A model generated the notes under the pieces. The model saw nothing but the letters and a program-made list of their open reading frames with translations, was not told the origin of the DNA and ran no database searches. The translations under genes were made by a program, and so were the position numbers. A stretch of DNA of 40,671 nt, from NCBI GenBank assembly GCA_043720875.1, contig JAYSRU010000119.1:1-40671 (forward strand). The letters are read 5' to 3'. Position 1 is the stretch's first letter, and each line of letters opens with the position of its first letter. The DNA is from JAYSRU01 sp043720875. Lineage in GTDB: Bacteria > Bacteroidota > Bacteroidia > Flavobacteriales_D > Crocinitomicaceae. Positions 1 through 7,884 of the stretch are shown one piece after another.

Positions 1-1
1 T

Positions 2-178
2 CAATTTATTGATTTGGATAAAACTTATGGCATAATAAGAGTTGATGTGTCGGGAAAAAACAAAGAAAATGGTTTCATTGATCAAGTGTTGCACGAGTCA
101 CATGTCAAAAACACAAACTATAGCTATTATATGGGGATAACCTATAACATTCCTCTTAAACGAAAAGCAACAAAATAA
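2..178 (+). CDS. C-terminal end of a protein paralogous to the next gene (5' end outside window)
   Basis: An open frame runs from the window edge to a TAA at 176-178 and encodes 58 residues. Its last 25 or so residues (HESHVKNTNYSYYMGITYN and on) align without gaps to the end of the gene at 202-948 (HESHIKNTIYSYYMGLTYT). By eye 19 of 25 positions are identical. The two genes are therefore tandem paralogs on the same strand, 23 nt apart. The alternating hydrophobic pattern of the ending would suit a final outer-membrane beta strand, but this is inference. No start or signal peptide is visible because the gene is truncated by the window. Function unknown. Confidence 0.75.
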   Translation, partial: QFIDLDKTYGIIRVDVSGKNKENGFIDQVLHESHVKNTNYSYYMGITYNIPLKRKATK

Positions 179-201
179 GGCCCTAACGCAATACGACCAC
201 G

Positions 202-948
202 ATGAAAACAATAAGTATTCTAATTTTTACGCTAGTGAGTAATATTCTTATTGCTCAAAGTTCTAATTCTATTCAAATTATTGTGCAACCTTTTGTGCAA
301 AAAATTGGAAATTTAAACAAACAATATACAAATATTGCAGATAGTAGAATCTTCGTAGATTATGTAAAAATGCCTGGACAAGAATTTGGGCTAGAGTTTA
401 AGCACAAATGTAAGGGTAAGTGGGGTTGGGGGGTAGGAGCGACTAATTTTTCTCAAAAACAAGCAGTTTATTTTTCAAGCCCAGAGGGAGAGGAAGCTTT
501 TAGGTTAGGCAATTACTGTATAACTATGACGCAAAATATAAGTTTTCGTTTGTCATCTACCTACCAAATAAATTCAAAGTTGCAAACCAGTTTTTTACTT
601 TCAAGTAGTTTTACTTATTTGTTTTCAAGCAATTTTACAAAGCCTCAAGAAGTAGGGTTTATCATTCCTAGTGTTGCACTTACAGGAACGATAGAGTCGA
701 GAAAACCATACAATCAATACTTAATACCTGAAATTAATTTATCTTATAATCTTTGCAAGAATTTGAATATCCAAACTGGTTTAAAATTCAAGTTTTGGGA
801 CACGCACAAAGAAAGTGGAATTATAAACTTGAAGGCAACTTATTATGACGACAATACGCTATTACATGAGTCACATATAAAAAACACAATTTATAGTTAT
901 TATATGGGATTAACGTACACTATTTCATTTAAAAGAAAACAGCATTAA
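202..948 (+). CDS. secreted protein of unknown function, possible outer-membrane beta-barrel
   Basis: 248 residues. Residues 1-18 form a typical signal peptide (basic start, hydrophobic core, cleavage near IAQ-S). The rest is rich in aromatic and alternating polar/hydrophobic residues with many short beta-like stretches and no internal membrane helix. This suits a small outer-membrane barrel, but I recognise no named family. It is the second copy of a tandem pair; the preceding partial gene ends with nearly the same sequence. Its stop codon overlaps the stop end of kmo by 4 nt in a convergent arrangement, and no terminator is visible between them. Function unknown. Confidence 0.7.
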   Translation: MKTISILIFTLVSNILIAQSSNSIQIIVQPFVQKIGNLNKQYTNIADSRIFVDYVKMPGQEFGLEFKHKCKGKWGWGVGATNFSQKQAVYFSSPEGEEAFRLGNYCITMTQNISFRLSSTYQINSKLQTSFLLSSSFTYLFSSNFTKPQEVGFIIPSVALTGTIESRKPYNQYLIPEINLSYNLCKNLNIQTGLKFKFWDTHKESGIINLKATYYDDNTLLHESHIKNTIYSYYMGLTYTISFKRKQH

Positions 949-2285
949 TCCACATATGTTAAGATTTTATTCATTACGCTATCAGCATCCCAAGCGGTAT
1001 GGATGTCTTGCATTTTCATTACTTCGTCCATAATATGTTTTTGACGTTGCCCATTTGCATACGCTTCGCTGTAACGAATGTGGCTAAACGTAACCTGTGA
1101 ATATAACGGCAACCATTTATTAGGGTACAATTTAGTGAATTTTGCTTCAATCTTTTTGCGCAATAAAAAATCCGGATCAGCTGTTAATCCGCGCATTTCA
1201 ATATAATTATCTAATGCCAATTGTTGCATTGCGTTGGTGTCTGGAACACGTTGTGCAGAATAAGCTGGAAATAGTTTTCCCCAGTCATCGCCTGCTTCAT
1301 CTAACATTTCTGAAAATACCGTGCAATCTTCAAAACCACAATTCATGCCTTGTCCATAAAACGGAACCATTGCGTGTGCAGAATCACCCAAAAGCATTGC
1401 CTTGTCTTTATAATTCCAAGGTGCACATTGCACAGTTACCAATGTACTTGTTGGGTTGTTGAAATAATCAGGAAGATACGTTGGCATAATGGGCAATGCA
1501 TCGGCAAAAGTTTTTTCAAAAAATTCTTTTACTTGCGCTTCAGTTGTTAAGCTAGCAAATGAAATCGGACCTTCCATTGGAAAGAACAACGTCATCGTAA
1601 AACTACCATCTTGATTTGCCAAACCGATCATCATAAACTCACCACGCGGCCAAATATGCAAACAGTTTTTATCTAAATGATGTGTTCCGTTTGGACCAGC
1701 GGGAATAACTAATTCTTTGTAACCATGGGTTAGGTAAGTTTGAGAATAGTTAAACATTTGTTGTTTTTGCATGCGTTGACGTACAGCAGAATAGGCACCA
1801 TCTGTGGCAAAAACATGGTCAAAACTTGCATGAGATTTTACATCCGTAAGGGCGTTTTTGAAATGTACAGTATTCATTTCTAAATCAATGTCTTCGCAAA
1901 TTTGATCAAAATTATAATTGATATTCGAAAAATCATCCGCTAATGTCATGAGTCGCTTATTCAAATCTCCACGGGAAACAGAATAGATGCTTTCTCCATC
2001 CAAACCATAAGGTTGATACGTTAAAGTTCCATCAATCGCATGCATTTGTCTTCCGTGCATCGGAATTGAAATAGCTTTTATGTCGTCTGCAATTCCGGCA
2101 ATCTCTAATGCCTTCCAGCCTCGAGGAGATAAAGCAAGGTTGATTGACTTACCAGCGTATAATTTTGCTTTGCGTAAGTCACTTCGTCTTTCAAAAACTT
2201 CAACGTTGTAACCACGTTTTGCCATTAGAATGGCTTGTAAACTTCCTACAAGACCTGAACCGATGATTCCTATTTTTCTTGACAT
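945..2285 (-). CDS. kmo: kynurenine 3-monooxygenase
   Basis: 446 residues, the usual length for the family. This FAD- and NADPH-dependent aromatic hydroxylase converts L-kynurenine to 3-hydroxykynurenine. The N-terminal dinucleotide-binding motif is G9-S-G11-L-V-G14. The second FAD motif GDSAHAMVPFYGQGMN lies near residue 300, and its continuation CGFED is characteristic of Kmo. The gene is last in a four-gene minus-strand operon with kynU, whose enzyme takes the Kmo product to 3-hydroxyanthranilate. The gap to the preceding gene is 11 nt. The ATG at 2285 places the FAD motif at the expected distance. Other group A flavin monooxygenases share the fold, but the kynU context makes the call strong. 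Confidence 0.95.
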   Translation of the reverse strand: MSRKIGIIGSGLVGSLQAILMAKRGYNVEVFERRSDLRKAKLYAGKSINLALSPRGWKALEIAGIADDIKAISIPMHGRQMHAIDGTLTYQPYGLDGESIYSVSRGDLNKRLMTLADDFSNINYNFDQICEDIDLEMNTVHFKNALTDVKSHASFDHVFATDGAYSAVRQRMQKQQMFNYSQTYLTHGYKELVIPAGPNGTHHLDKNCLHIWPRGEFMMIGLANQDGSFTMTLFFPMEGPISFASLTTEAQVKEFFEKTFADALPIMPTYLPDYFNNPTSTLVTVQCAPWNYKDKAMLLGDSAHAMVPFYGQGMNCGFEDCTVFSEMLDEAGDDWGKLFPAYSAQRVPDTNAMQQLALDNYIEMRGLTADPDFLLRKKIEAKFTKLYPNKWLPLYSQVTFSHIRYSEAYANGQRQKHIMDEVMKMQDIHTAWDADSVMNKILTYVD

Positions 2286-2296
2286 CTTTTTATTTA

Positions 2297-2824
2297 TTAA
2301 TGTATTATATAATTTTCAATGCTAATCATTGCAAGAAAGTCCTCGAAACTTTTTTCTTTCAATTCAGTTTGAATTGCTTCTGTTTTTGTCACAAAGCGCA
2401 CTGCATTGTTTGGGCCACCAATGACGCAAAAAGCTTTGGGATCATGACACACAACACAAAATTGATTATGAAAAACAGCCTCTTTTATTGGATGCCAGAC
2501 CTTCTCATCAGTGGTGTAGGAGATAATATTAAAGGAAGACAACAATTGTACAGGCAATTCTGGTTTACAGACAAACAAGGTATCACCTTCTATTAGATAA
2601 AAGTGATCATTAACTTGCATGGTAAGCTTGCGAGAAACGGGGTGAAGTAATGCTTTTAAATCGGATAAAATCGGGACATTATCCACAATGTTGAAGGTTA
2701 TTTCGTGCCCATGAAGCGGCGTGATTGGTCCAATAAATTTCTTTATAAAATCTTTGGGAATTATCGTGAAATATTCGAAAGGTTCATAAATATTTTGGCG
2801 CCATTTGATTATTGAAGTTTCCAT
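2297..2824 (-). CDS. unrecognised soluble protein inside the kynurenine operon
   Basis: 175 residues with no signal peptide or membrane helix, so probably cytoplasmic. I do not recognise the family. The segment CVVCHDPKAFCVIGGPNN (about residues 122-139) is cysteine-rich and could form a loop or metal site. The end (SFEDFLAMI) faintly recalls the close of SMI1/KNR4-type domains, which is too weak to assign. It is not HaaO: the cupin motifs of 3-hydroxyanthranilate dioxygenase are absent. It lies 10 nt after the small membrane protein gene and 11 nt before kmo, so it is almost certainly co-transcribed with the pathway. A regulatory or accessory role is only inference from position. Confidence 0.75.
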   Translation of the reverse strand: METSIIKWRQNIYEPFEYFTIIPKDFIKKFIGPITPLHGHEITFNIVDNVPILSDLKALLHPVSRKLTMQVNDHFYLIEGDTLFVCKPELPVQLLSSFNIISYTTDEKVWHPIKEAVFHNQFCVVCHDPKAFCVIGGPNNAVRFVTKTEAIQTELKEKSFEDFLAMISIENYIIH

Positions 2825-2834
2825 GATAAATTAT

Positions 2835-3044
2835 TTAGCGATTTTGTTTAATGCTTTGTCCGTTCTCAAAGTACGAATTTCGTTTGCGTTCCTTGTGCTT
2901 GCGTTTTTGCCAACTCGCACTCCACCTCCACAACATTATACCACCAAACATGGCGCCGATAGCGTATATGGTAACCTTTACAAACTGTAGGGATTGCCCA
3001 TATTCACCAGAAAAGTGAGTTTGAATTACTGTTTGAGCATCCAT
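2835..3044 (-). CDS. small single-pass membrane protein in the kynurenine operon
   Basis: 69 residues. One hydrophobic segment (about residues 22-41, FVKVTIYAIGAMFGGIMLW) is followed by a strongly basic stretch (QKRKHKERKR), predicting an inner-membrane anchor with a cytoplasmic tail. Its ATG begins one nucleotide after the kynU stop codon (TAA-N-ATG), which indicates translational coupling and supports it as a real gene despite its size. An overlapping plus-strand frame here is a shadow. No family recognised. Confidence 0.65.
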   Translation of the reverse strand: MDAQTVIQTHFSGEYGQSLQFVKVTIYAIGAMFGGIMLWRWSASWQKRKHKERKRNSYFENGQSIKQNR

Positions 3045-3045
3045 T

Positions 3046-4335
3046 TTATTTTTGAATAGCCGCTTTCAATGCTACACCAAAAGCATAGACATCTTCAAAC
3101 GTATTATACATAGGTACTGGCGCAAGTCGAATTACATTTGGTTCGCGCCAATCTGCCACAACTCCAGCTTCGCTTAAGGCATTGAATACTTCTTTCCCTC
3201 TCCCAACAAGCAAAATTGAAAGTTGACAACCACGCTTTGCAAGGTCTCTTGGTGTGATGATTTCAAAAACCTTTCCACCCAATTCTTTCTCTACTTCATC
3301 TACGACATACTCTAAATATGCCGTCAATAGATCACGTTTTTTGCCCAAGGCTTCCATTCCAGCCTCTACGAAAAGTTCTAAACTTGCAAGGTGTGCAGCC
3401 ATGCCCAAAATTGGGGCATTACTCAATTGCCAAGCTTCAGCACCTGGAAGCGGGTCAAAACCTGGCTCCATCTTGAAACGTGTTTCTTTATTGTGTCCCC
3501 ACCATCCAGCTAAACGTTTCAAAGATTTGTCGTTGGCATGGCGTTCATGCACAAACAAACCCGAAACACCACCAGGACTAGAATTTAAATATTTATATCC
3601 GCACCAAGCTGCAAAATCACAGCCCCAATCGTGCAATTTTAGGTTAATGTTTCCGGCAGCATGGGCTAAGTCAAAACCAGCATAAGCACCCACCGCATGC
3701 GCAGCCTTTGTAATTTTCTCCATGTCAAACAATTGACCTGAATAATAATTAACACCACCAATCATCACCAGCGCCAATTCATCGCCAAGTTCAGCGATTT
3801 TTGCAAGGATGTCATCCTCGTTAATTAAATATTCTCCAGCGCGTGGAGCAACTTCAATCAAATGAATTGCAGGGTCAAGATCGTGGAATTTCACTTGCGA
3901 TTCTAAAGCGTATTGATCACTTGGAAAAGCTTTCGCTTCGCATATTATTTTTGTACGTTTCCCTTTTGGATTATAAAAAGAGGCCAACAATAAATGTAAA
4001 TTTGTTGTCAAAGAATGCGTAATCACCACTTCAATGTCCTTCGCTCCAACAATTTTTGCGGCTAAAGGAGTCAAAAACTCGTGGTAACTGTACCATGGGC
4101 GTTTGGCTTCAAAATGACCTTCAACACCGAATTTTCTCCACGCTCCAAGCTCTTCTAAAAGAAATTTTTCAACACGTTTTGGCTGTAAACCCAAGGAGTT
4201 ACCAGTAAAATAGCGCACGGTGTTTGTGTGAAAATCTGGAATATAAAACTCATTTCTAAAGTGTGCCAATGGATCTTTAGCGTCCATTTCTTGGGCAAAT
4301 GATAAAGTATTTTGAAAGTTTAGCTCTGAAAACAT
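3046..4335 (-). CDS. kynU: kynureninase
   Basis: 429 residues, matching the family. This PLP-dependent hydrolase cleaves kynurenine to anthranilate, or 3-hydroxykynurenine to 3-hydroxyanthranilate, releasing alanine. Typical family segments are the N-terminal YFTGNSLGLQPK, the FDLAHAAGN segment that contacts PLP, and WCGYKYLNSSPG with the Schiff-base lysine at K248. It is first in the operon kynU, 69-residue protein, 175-residue protein, kmo. A Bacteroidota promoter lies about 60 nt upstream. Together with Kmo this gives two consecutive steps toward quinolinate and NAD or toward tryptophan catabolism; the next enzyme is not in the window. Confidence 0.96.
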   Translation of the reverse strand: MFSELNFQNTLSFAQEMDAKDPLAHFRNEFYIPDFHTNTVRYFTGNSLGLQPKRVEKFLLEELGAWRKFGVEGHFEAKRPWYSYHEFLTPLAAKIVGAKDIEVVITHSLTTNLHLLLASFYNPKGKRTKIICEAKAFPSDQYALESQVKFHDLDPAIHLIEVAPRAGEYLINEDDILAKIAELGDELALVMIGGVNYYSGQLFDMEKITKAAHAVGAYAGFDLAHAAGNINLKLHDWGCDFAAWCGYKYLNSSPGGVSGLFVHERHANDKSLKRLAGWWGHNKETRFKMEPGFDPLPGAEAWQLSNAPILGMAAHLASLELFVEAGMEALGKKRDLLTAYLEYVVDEVEKELGGKVFEIITPRDLAKRGCQLSILLVGRGKEVFNALSEAGVVADWREPNVIRLAPVPMYNTFEDVYAFGVALKAAIQK

Positions 4336-4393
4336 TAAAACGACTAATTTTGTTGATTATATCTTATTTTATTGGTGCACATTTGTCACCGCT

Positions 4394-4425
4394 CAAAGAT
4401 AAGTAAAGTTAAACAAAACAGTCAA
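4394..4425 (-). promoter_or_regulatory. probable promoter of the kynU operon
   Basis: On the minus strand the -7 box TATCTTTG (4401 to 4394) matches TAnnTTTG perfectly. A -33 TTG (4425 to 4423) lies 21 nt upstream of it. This spacing is within the range known for Bacteroidota sigma-A promoters. The predicted leader before the kynU ATG at 4335 is about 50 nt. The region also holds the start side of hemL, read in the opposite direction, for which I see only a weak box. Confidence 0.55.
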
Positions 4426-4435
4426 TTTACAAGAG

Positions 4436-5731
4436 ATGAAAAGAGATACTTCTATCGATTTATTTACAAAAGCCAAAACTTTATTCCCCGGAGGAGTTAA
4501 TTCGCCTGTTCGCGCATTCAAATCTGTGGATGGTTCGCCGTTATTTATCAAAAAAGGTGACGGTTGTTATTTGTGGGATGAGGATGATAATAAATTTATA
4601 GATTTTTGTTGTTCTTGGGGACCATTAATTTTAGGTCACAATCACCCAAGTGTTTATAATAAGGTGGTAGAAACCATGGCCAATGGCTCAAGTTTTGGAG
4701 CACCCACACGTTTGGAAAATGAATTGGCAAGTTTAATTTTAGACAACAATAAGAACCTAGAAAAAATCCGATTTGTTAGTTCGGGAACGGAGGCCGTAAT
4801 GAGCGGAATTCGTGTTGCACGCGGGTTTACAGGAAAAAATAAAATATTAAAATTTGCAGGTTGTTATCATGGCCACGTTGACGCGTTGTTAGTAAAAGCA
4901 GGAAGTGGCCTTGTTACAGTTGGGCAGTCTGATAGTGCGGGCGTACCAGCGGCAGTTGCGGCAGAAACGATTGTAATAAATTTGAACGATATTGCGGCCT
5001 TAGAAGAAGCGTTTTTAACGCACGCTGACGATTTAGCGGTTGCCATAATCGAACCTATTCCGGCAAACAATGGACTGCTTTTACAAGAAAAATCATTCTT
5101 GCTTAAACTACGCGAATTGTGCTCTGAGTATGGTGTAGTTCTCTTTTTTGACGAAGTAATTTCAGGATTTAGAGTTGCATTCGGTGGAGCAGCAGAACAC
5201 TATGGAATTAAACCAGATTTAGTTTCTTATGGAAAAATAATTGGCGGAGGACTGCCTGTTGGAGCGTACGGGGGGACTAAAGAAATCATGGCATGCGTTG
5301 CTCCAGAAGGTCCTGTTTATCAGGCCGGAACTTTGTCTGGAAATCCCGTGGCAATGAGTGCTGGAATAGCCCAACTTACCGAGCTTTTGAAACCAGGGTT
5401 TTACGAAGACCAACGTGAACGCACGCTTTATTTTGTTGGATTATTAAATGAGCACGCTAAACAAAAGGGATATGCATTTGAGGTCTTTAGTATCGGATCC
5501 ATCTTTTGGTTATCTTTTTCTACAAAACATGCAATTCATAGTGCAGATGAAATAAATCCAGACATGAATGGCTTTAGAAAGCTGTACAATCATTTGTTGG
5601 AAAACGGATTTTATATGGGGCCAAGTGGATACGAAGTAGGATTTATTTCACAAGCCCACACGAAAGAGATTTTATTGGAAGCAGCAACAATATTTAATGC
5701 AGCGCTTGACAAAGCAATGGCAGAAAATTAA
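4436..5731 (+). CDS. hemL: glutamate-1-semialdehyde 2,1-aminomutase
   Basis: 431 residues, standard length. This PLP enzyme converts glutamate-1-semialdehyde to 5-aminolevulinate in the C5 route of tetrapyrrole synthesis. The N-terminal FPGGVNSPVRAF is diagnostic. SSGTEAVMSGIRVARG binds the PLP phosphate. FDEVISGFR is followed by SYGKIIGGGLPVGAYGG with the catalytic lysine K267. The ATG at 4436 gives the expected N-terminus. It leads a plus-strand run with yicC, gmk and nadD (gap of 24 nt to yicC) and is divergent from kynU across a 100-nt spacer. Confidence 0.96.
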   Translation: MKRDTSIDLFTKAKTLFPGGVNSPVRAFKSVDGSPLFIKKGDGCYLWDEDDNKFIDFCCSWGPLILGHNHPSVYNKVVETMANGSSFGAPTRLENELASLILDNNKNLEKIRFVSSGTEAVMSGIRVARGFTGKNKILKFAGCYHGHVDALLVKAGSGLVTVGQSDSAGVPAAVAAETIVINLNDIAALEEAFLTHADDLAVAIIEPIPANNGLLLQEKSFLLKLRELCSEYGVVLFFDEVISGFRVAFGGAAEHYGIKPDLVSYGKIIGGGLPVGAYGGTKEIMACVAPEGPVYQAGTLSGNPVAMSAGIAQLTELLKPGFYEDQRERTLYFVGLLNEHAKQKGYAFEVFSIGSIFWLSFSTKHAIHSADEINPDMNGFRKLYNHLLENGFYMGPSGYEVGFISQAHTKEILLEAATIFNAALDKAMAEN

Positions 5732-5755
5732 TTACAAACAAACTACATATTTACG

Positions 5756-6622
5756 ATGATTCATTCAATGACAGGCTTTGGTAAAGCAAGCGAAACATAC
5801 AACGGAAAAAAAATAAACGTAGAAATTCGTGCTTTAAATAGCAAGGGCTTAGACTTAAGCGTACGTATGCCAAGTGCATATCGTCAAGAAGAAATGAATT
5901 TACGCAAGGTCTTGGGCGACACTCTAGAACGCGGTAAAATCGATGTTCAAATTAATGTGGAAGGCGGCGTAGAAACTGGCTCTGGCATCATAAATAAAGA
6001 ATTGGCACGCACGTATTACAACGATCTAAAAGCGTTGGCGATGAGTTTACAACAAGAACCGGACGACTATTTGTCGATCATTTTAAGAATGCCAGAAATC
6101 TACACTAGCGAAAAAGTTGCGGTAGAGGTAGCAGAGATTGAGTTCGTGAATAAATTGGTTGCATTGGCCATTGTAGATTTTCAAGGATTTAGAGCCAAAG
6201 AAGGGGTAGAATTGGAAAAAGAATTCACCTTGTGCATTGAGGCAATTAGAAGCCTATTGTTAGAAGTTCCTCAATACGAAAACGAGCGTATTACACGTGT
6301 GAGAGAACGTATGGAAAAGGCATTTGCGGATTTGGCTAACGTACCAATTGATCAAAATCGATTGGAGCAAGAATTGATATTTTGGGTTGAAAAAATGGAT
6401 ATTTCCGAAGAAAAAATGCGCTTAGGTAATCACTTGGATTACTTCATGGATACCATGAAAAGCGAAACTTCTGGAAAGAAATTAGGATTTATCACACAAG
6501 AAATTGGAAGAGAAATTAATACCTTGGGCTCAAAAAGTTATCACGTAGAAATGCAGAAAAAAGTGGTGCTAATGAAAGATTATTTGGAGCGCATTAAAGA
6601 ACAAATTTTGAATACGCTTTAA
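5756..6622 (+). CDS. yicC: YicC-family protein (proposed endoribonuclease)
   Basis: 288 residues, matching the family. The start MIHSMTGFGKAS is the hallmark of the YicC N-terminal domain. The C-terminal domain (DUF1732) is shown by KKLGFITQEIGREINTLGSK, with conserved polar residues near the end. E. coli YicC has been reported as an endoribonuclease linked to small-RNA turnover; whether that holds here is inference. Neighbours are hemL (24 nt) and gmk (33 nt). A yicC-gmk pair is common in many bacteria, and gmk and nadD following yicC is familiar in Bacteroidota. Confidence 0.92.
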   Translation: MIHSMTGFGKASETYNGKKINVEIRALNSKGLDLSVRMPSAYRQEEMNLRKVLGDTLERGKIDVQINVEGGVETGSGIINKELARTYYNDLKALAMSLQQEPDDYLSIILRMPEIYTSEKVAVEVAEIEFVNKLVALAIVDFQGFRAKEGVELEKEFTLCIEAIRSLLLEVPQYENERITRVRERMEKAFADLANVPIDQNRLEQELIFWVEKMDISEEKMRLGNHLDYFMDTMKSETSGKKLGFITQEIGREINTLGSKSYHVEMQKKVVLMKDYLERIKEQILNTL

Positions 6623-6655
6623 TAAACGAAGTACAATCAAAATCAAAGAAAAGCT

Positions 6656-7243
6656 ATGAGTGATAACGTTTTTGAAGGTAAATGCATCATTTTTTCAGCG
6701 CCATCTGGTGCTGGAAAAACCACCATTGTTAAACATTTATTAGAACACAATTTACCTCTTGCATTCTCTGTTTCGGCCTGTAGTAGAGCGGTTAGAGGTC
6801 AAGAAGTAAATGGAAAAGATTATTATTTTTTAGGAATCGACGGCTTCAAATCAAAAATTGAAGAAGGCGCATTTATTGAGTGGGAAGAGGTGTATCCGGA
6901 TAATTTTTATGGTACATTAACAAGCGAAATAGATAGAATTTGGGCAACTGGAAAACACGTATTGTTTGACCTAGATGTCGTTGGCGGACTCAATTTAAAA
7001 AATCATTTTGGGGATAAAGCCCTTGCCATATTCGTGAAACCACCAAGCATGGAAGAGCTTGGTATTCGTTTGCGCCTGCGTAATACAGAACCAGAAGATA
7101 AAATAATAATGCGTTTAGGAAAGGCTCAAAAAGAAATGGAAAGCGCAGAATTATTTGACGTAATCATATTCAATGAAGATTTAGAAGCCGCCTGTAAACA
7201 AACAGTTGAGGTCGTTAGTAAATTTCTTTTAGCCACAAAATAA
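6656..7243 (+). CDS. gmk: guanylate kinase
   Basis: 195 residues, typical length. It phosphorylates GMP to GDP with ATP in the cytoplasm. The P-loop SAPSGAGKTT is at residues 14-23. The GMP-binding region includes SACSRAVRGQEVNGKDYYF and FIEWEEVYPDNFYGT, and the lid region has RLRLRNTEPEDKI. It stands 33 nt after yicC and 11 nt before nadD, so co-transcription is likely. Nothing unusual apart from SACSRAVRG in place of the more common SxTTRxxRxGE. Confidence 0.95.
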   Translation: MSDNVFEGKCIIFSAPSGAGKTTIVKHLLEHNLPLAFSVSACSRAVRGQEVNGKDYYFLGIDGFKSKIEEGAFIEWEEVYPDNFYGTLTSEIDRIWATGKHVLFDLDVVGGLNLKNHFGDKALAIFVKPPSMEELGIRLRLRNTEPEDKIIMRLGKAQKEMESAELFDVIIFNEDLEAACKQTVEVVSKFLLATK

Positions 7244-7254
7244 ACGTAACGGCA

Positions 7255-7869
7255 ATGAAAGTAGGACTCTATTTTGGTACATTTAACCCTATTCACGTTG
7301 GGCATTTGGTGATTGCTAATTATATGGCAGAACATACCGAAATGGATCAGGTGTGGTTAGTTGTGTCGCCACACAATCCCTTAAAACAAAAGTCTACTTT
7401 ATTGCCAGATTACCACCGTTTGGCAATCGTTCAACAAGCTGTGGAAGACAATCCAAATTTACGCGCAAGCGACATTGAGTTTAAATTGGAAAAACCAAGT
7501 TATACCGCAACAACATTAGCGTATTTAAGCGACAAGCACTCAACTATTGAATTTTCATTAATAATGGGAGAAGATAATTTGAGAACCTTGCACAAATGGT
7601 TCAATCACGAAACGATTCTCAAAAATCACAAATTCTATGTTTACCCGCGTGTATTGACGATTCAAGAAGAAGAGGAAATTCAGAACATGAAATATCATCC
7701 TGAAAACGAATTTTCAAATCACCCTAATGTAATTATTTGTGAAGACGCACCCGTCATGAAAGTATCAGCAAGTTTTATTCGTCAATCGATTAAAGAGCGC
7801 AAGGATGTAAGATATTTATTGACCGAAACAGTTTTGAAGTATGTTACAGATATGAATTTTTATAGGTAA
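7255..7869 (+). CDS. nadD: nicotinate-nucleotide adenylyltransferase
   Basis: 204 residues. It adenylates nicotinate mononucleotide to deamido-NAD, the penultimate step of NAD synthesis. The nucleotidyltransferase signature GTFNPIHVGH is at residues 8-17, with the catalytic HxGH at H14 and H17. The second signature SASFIRQSIKER is near residue 173. The gene closes the hemL-yicC-gmk-nadD run and is convergent with the hydrolase gene 15 nt away; no clear terminator hairpin is present in that gap. It belongs to NAD metabolism, as the kynurenine pathway can, but the two are separate transcription units here. Confidence 0.94.
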   Translation: MKVGLYFGTFNPIHVGHLVIANYMAEHTEMDQVWLVVSPHNPLKQKSTLLPDYHRLAIVQQAVEDNPNLRASDIEFKLEKPSYTATTLAYLSDKHSTIEFSLIMGEDNLRTLHKWFNHETILKNHKFYVYPRVLTIQEEEEIQNMKYHPENEFSNHPNVIICEDAPVMKVSASFIRQSIKERKDVRYLLTETVLKYVTDMNFYR

Positions 7870-7884
7870 AAATTCAAATTAAAA

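Noticed and set aside
2297..2824. Assigning the 175-residue protein as 3-hydroxyanthranilate 3,4-dioxygenase (haaO)
   Set aside because: The length (175) and context fit, but the cupin signatures of HaaO (the GGPNARxDYH and EEFFYQ-type segments) are not present. The short GGPNN in this protein is near the C-terminus and in a different setting.
4378..4385. A hemL promoter at CACATTTG
   Set aside because: Only six of eight positions agree with TAnnTTTG once the key TA is required, and spacing to the nearest TTTG is 25 nt; too weak to annotate.
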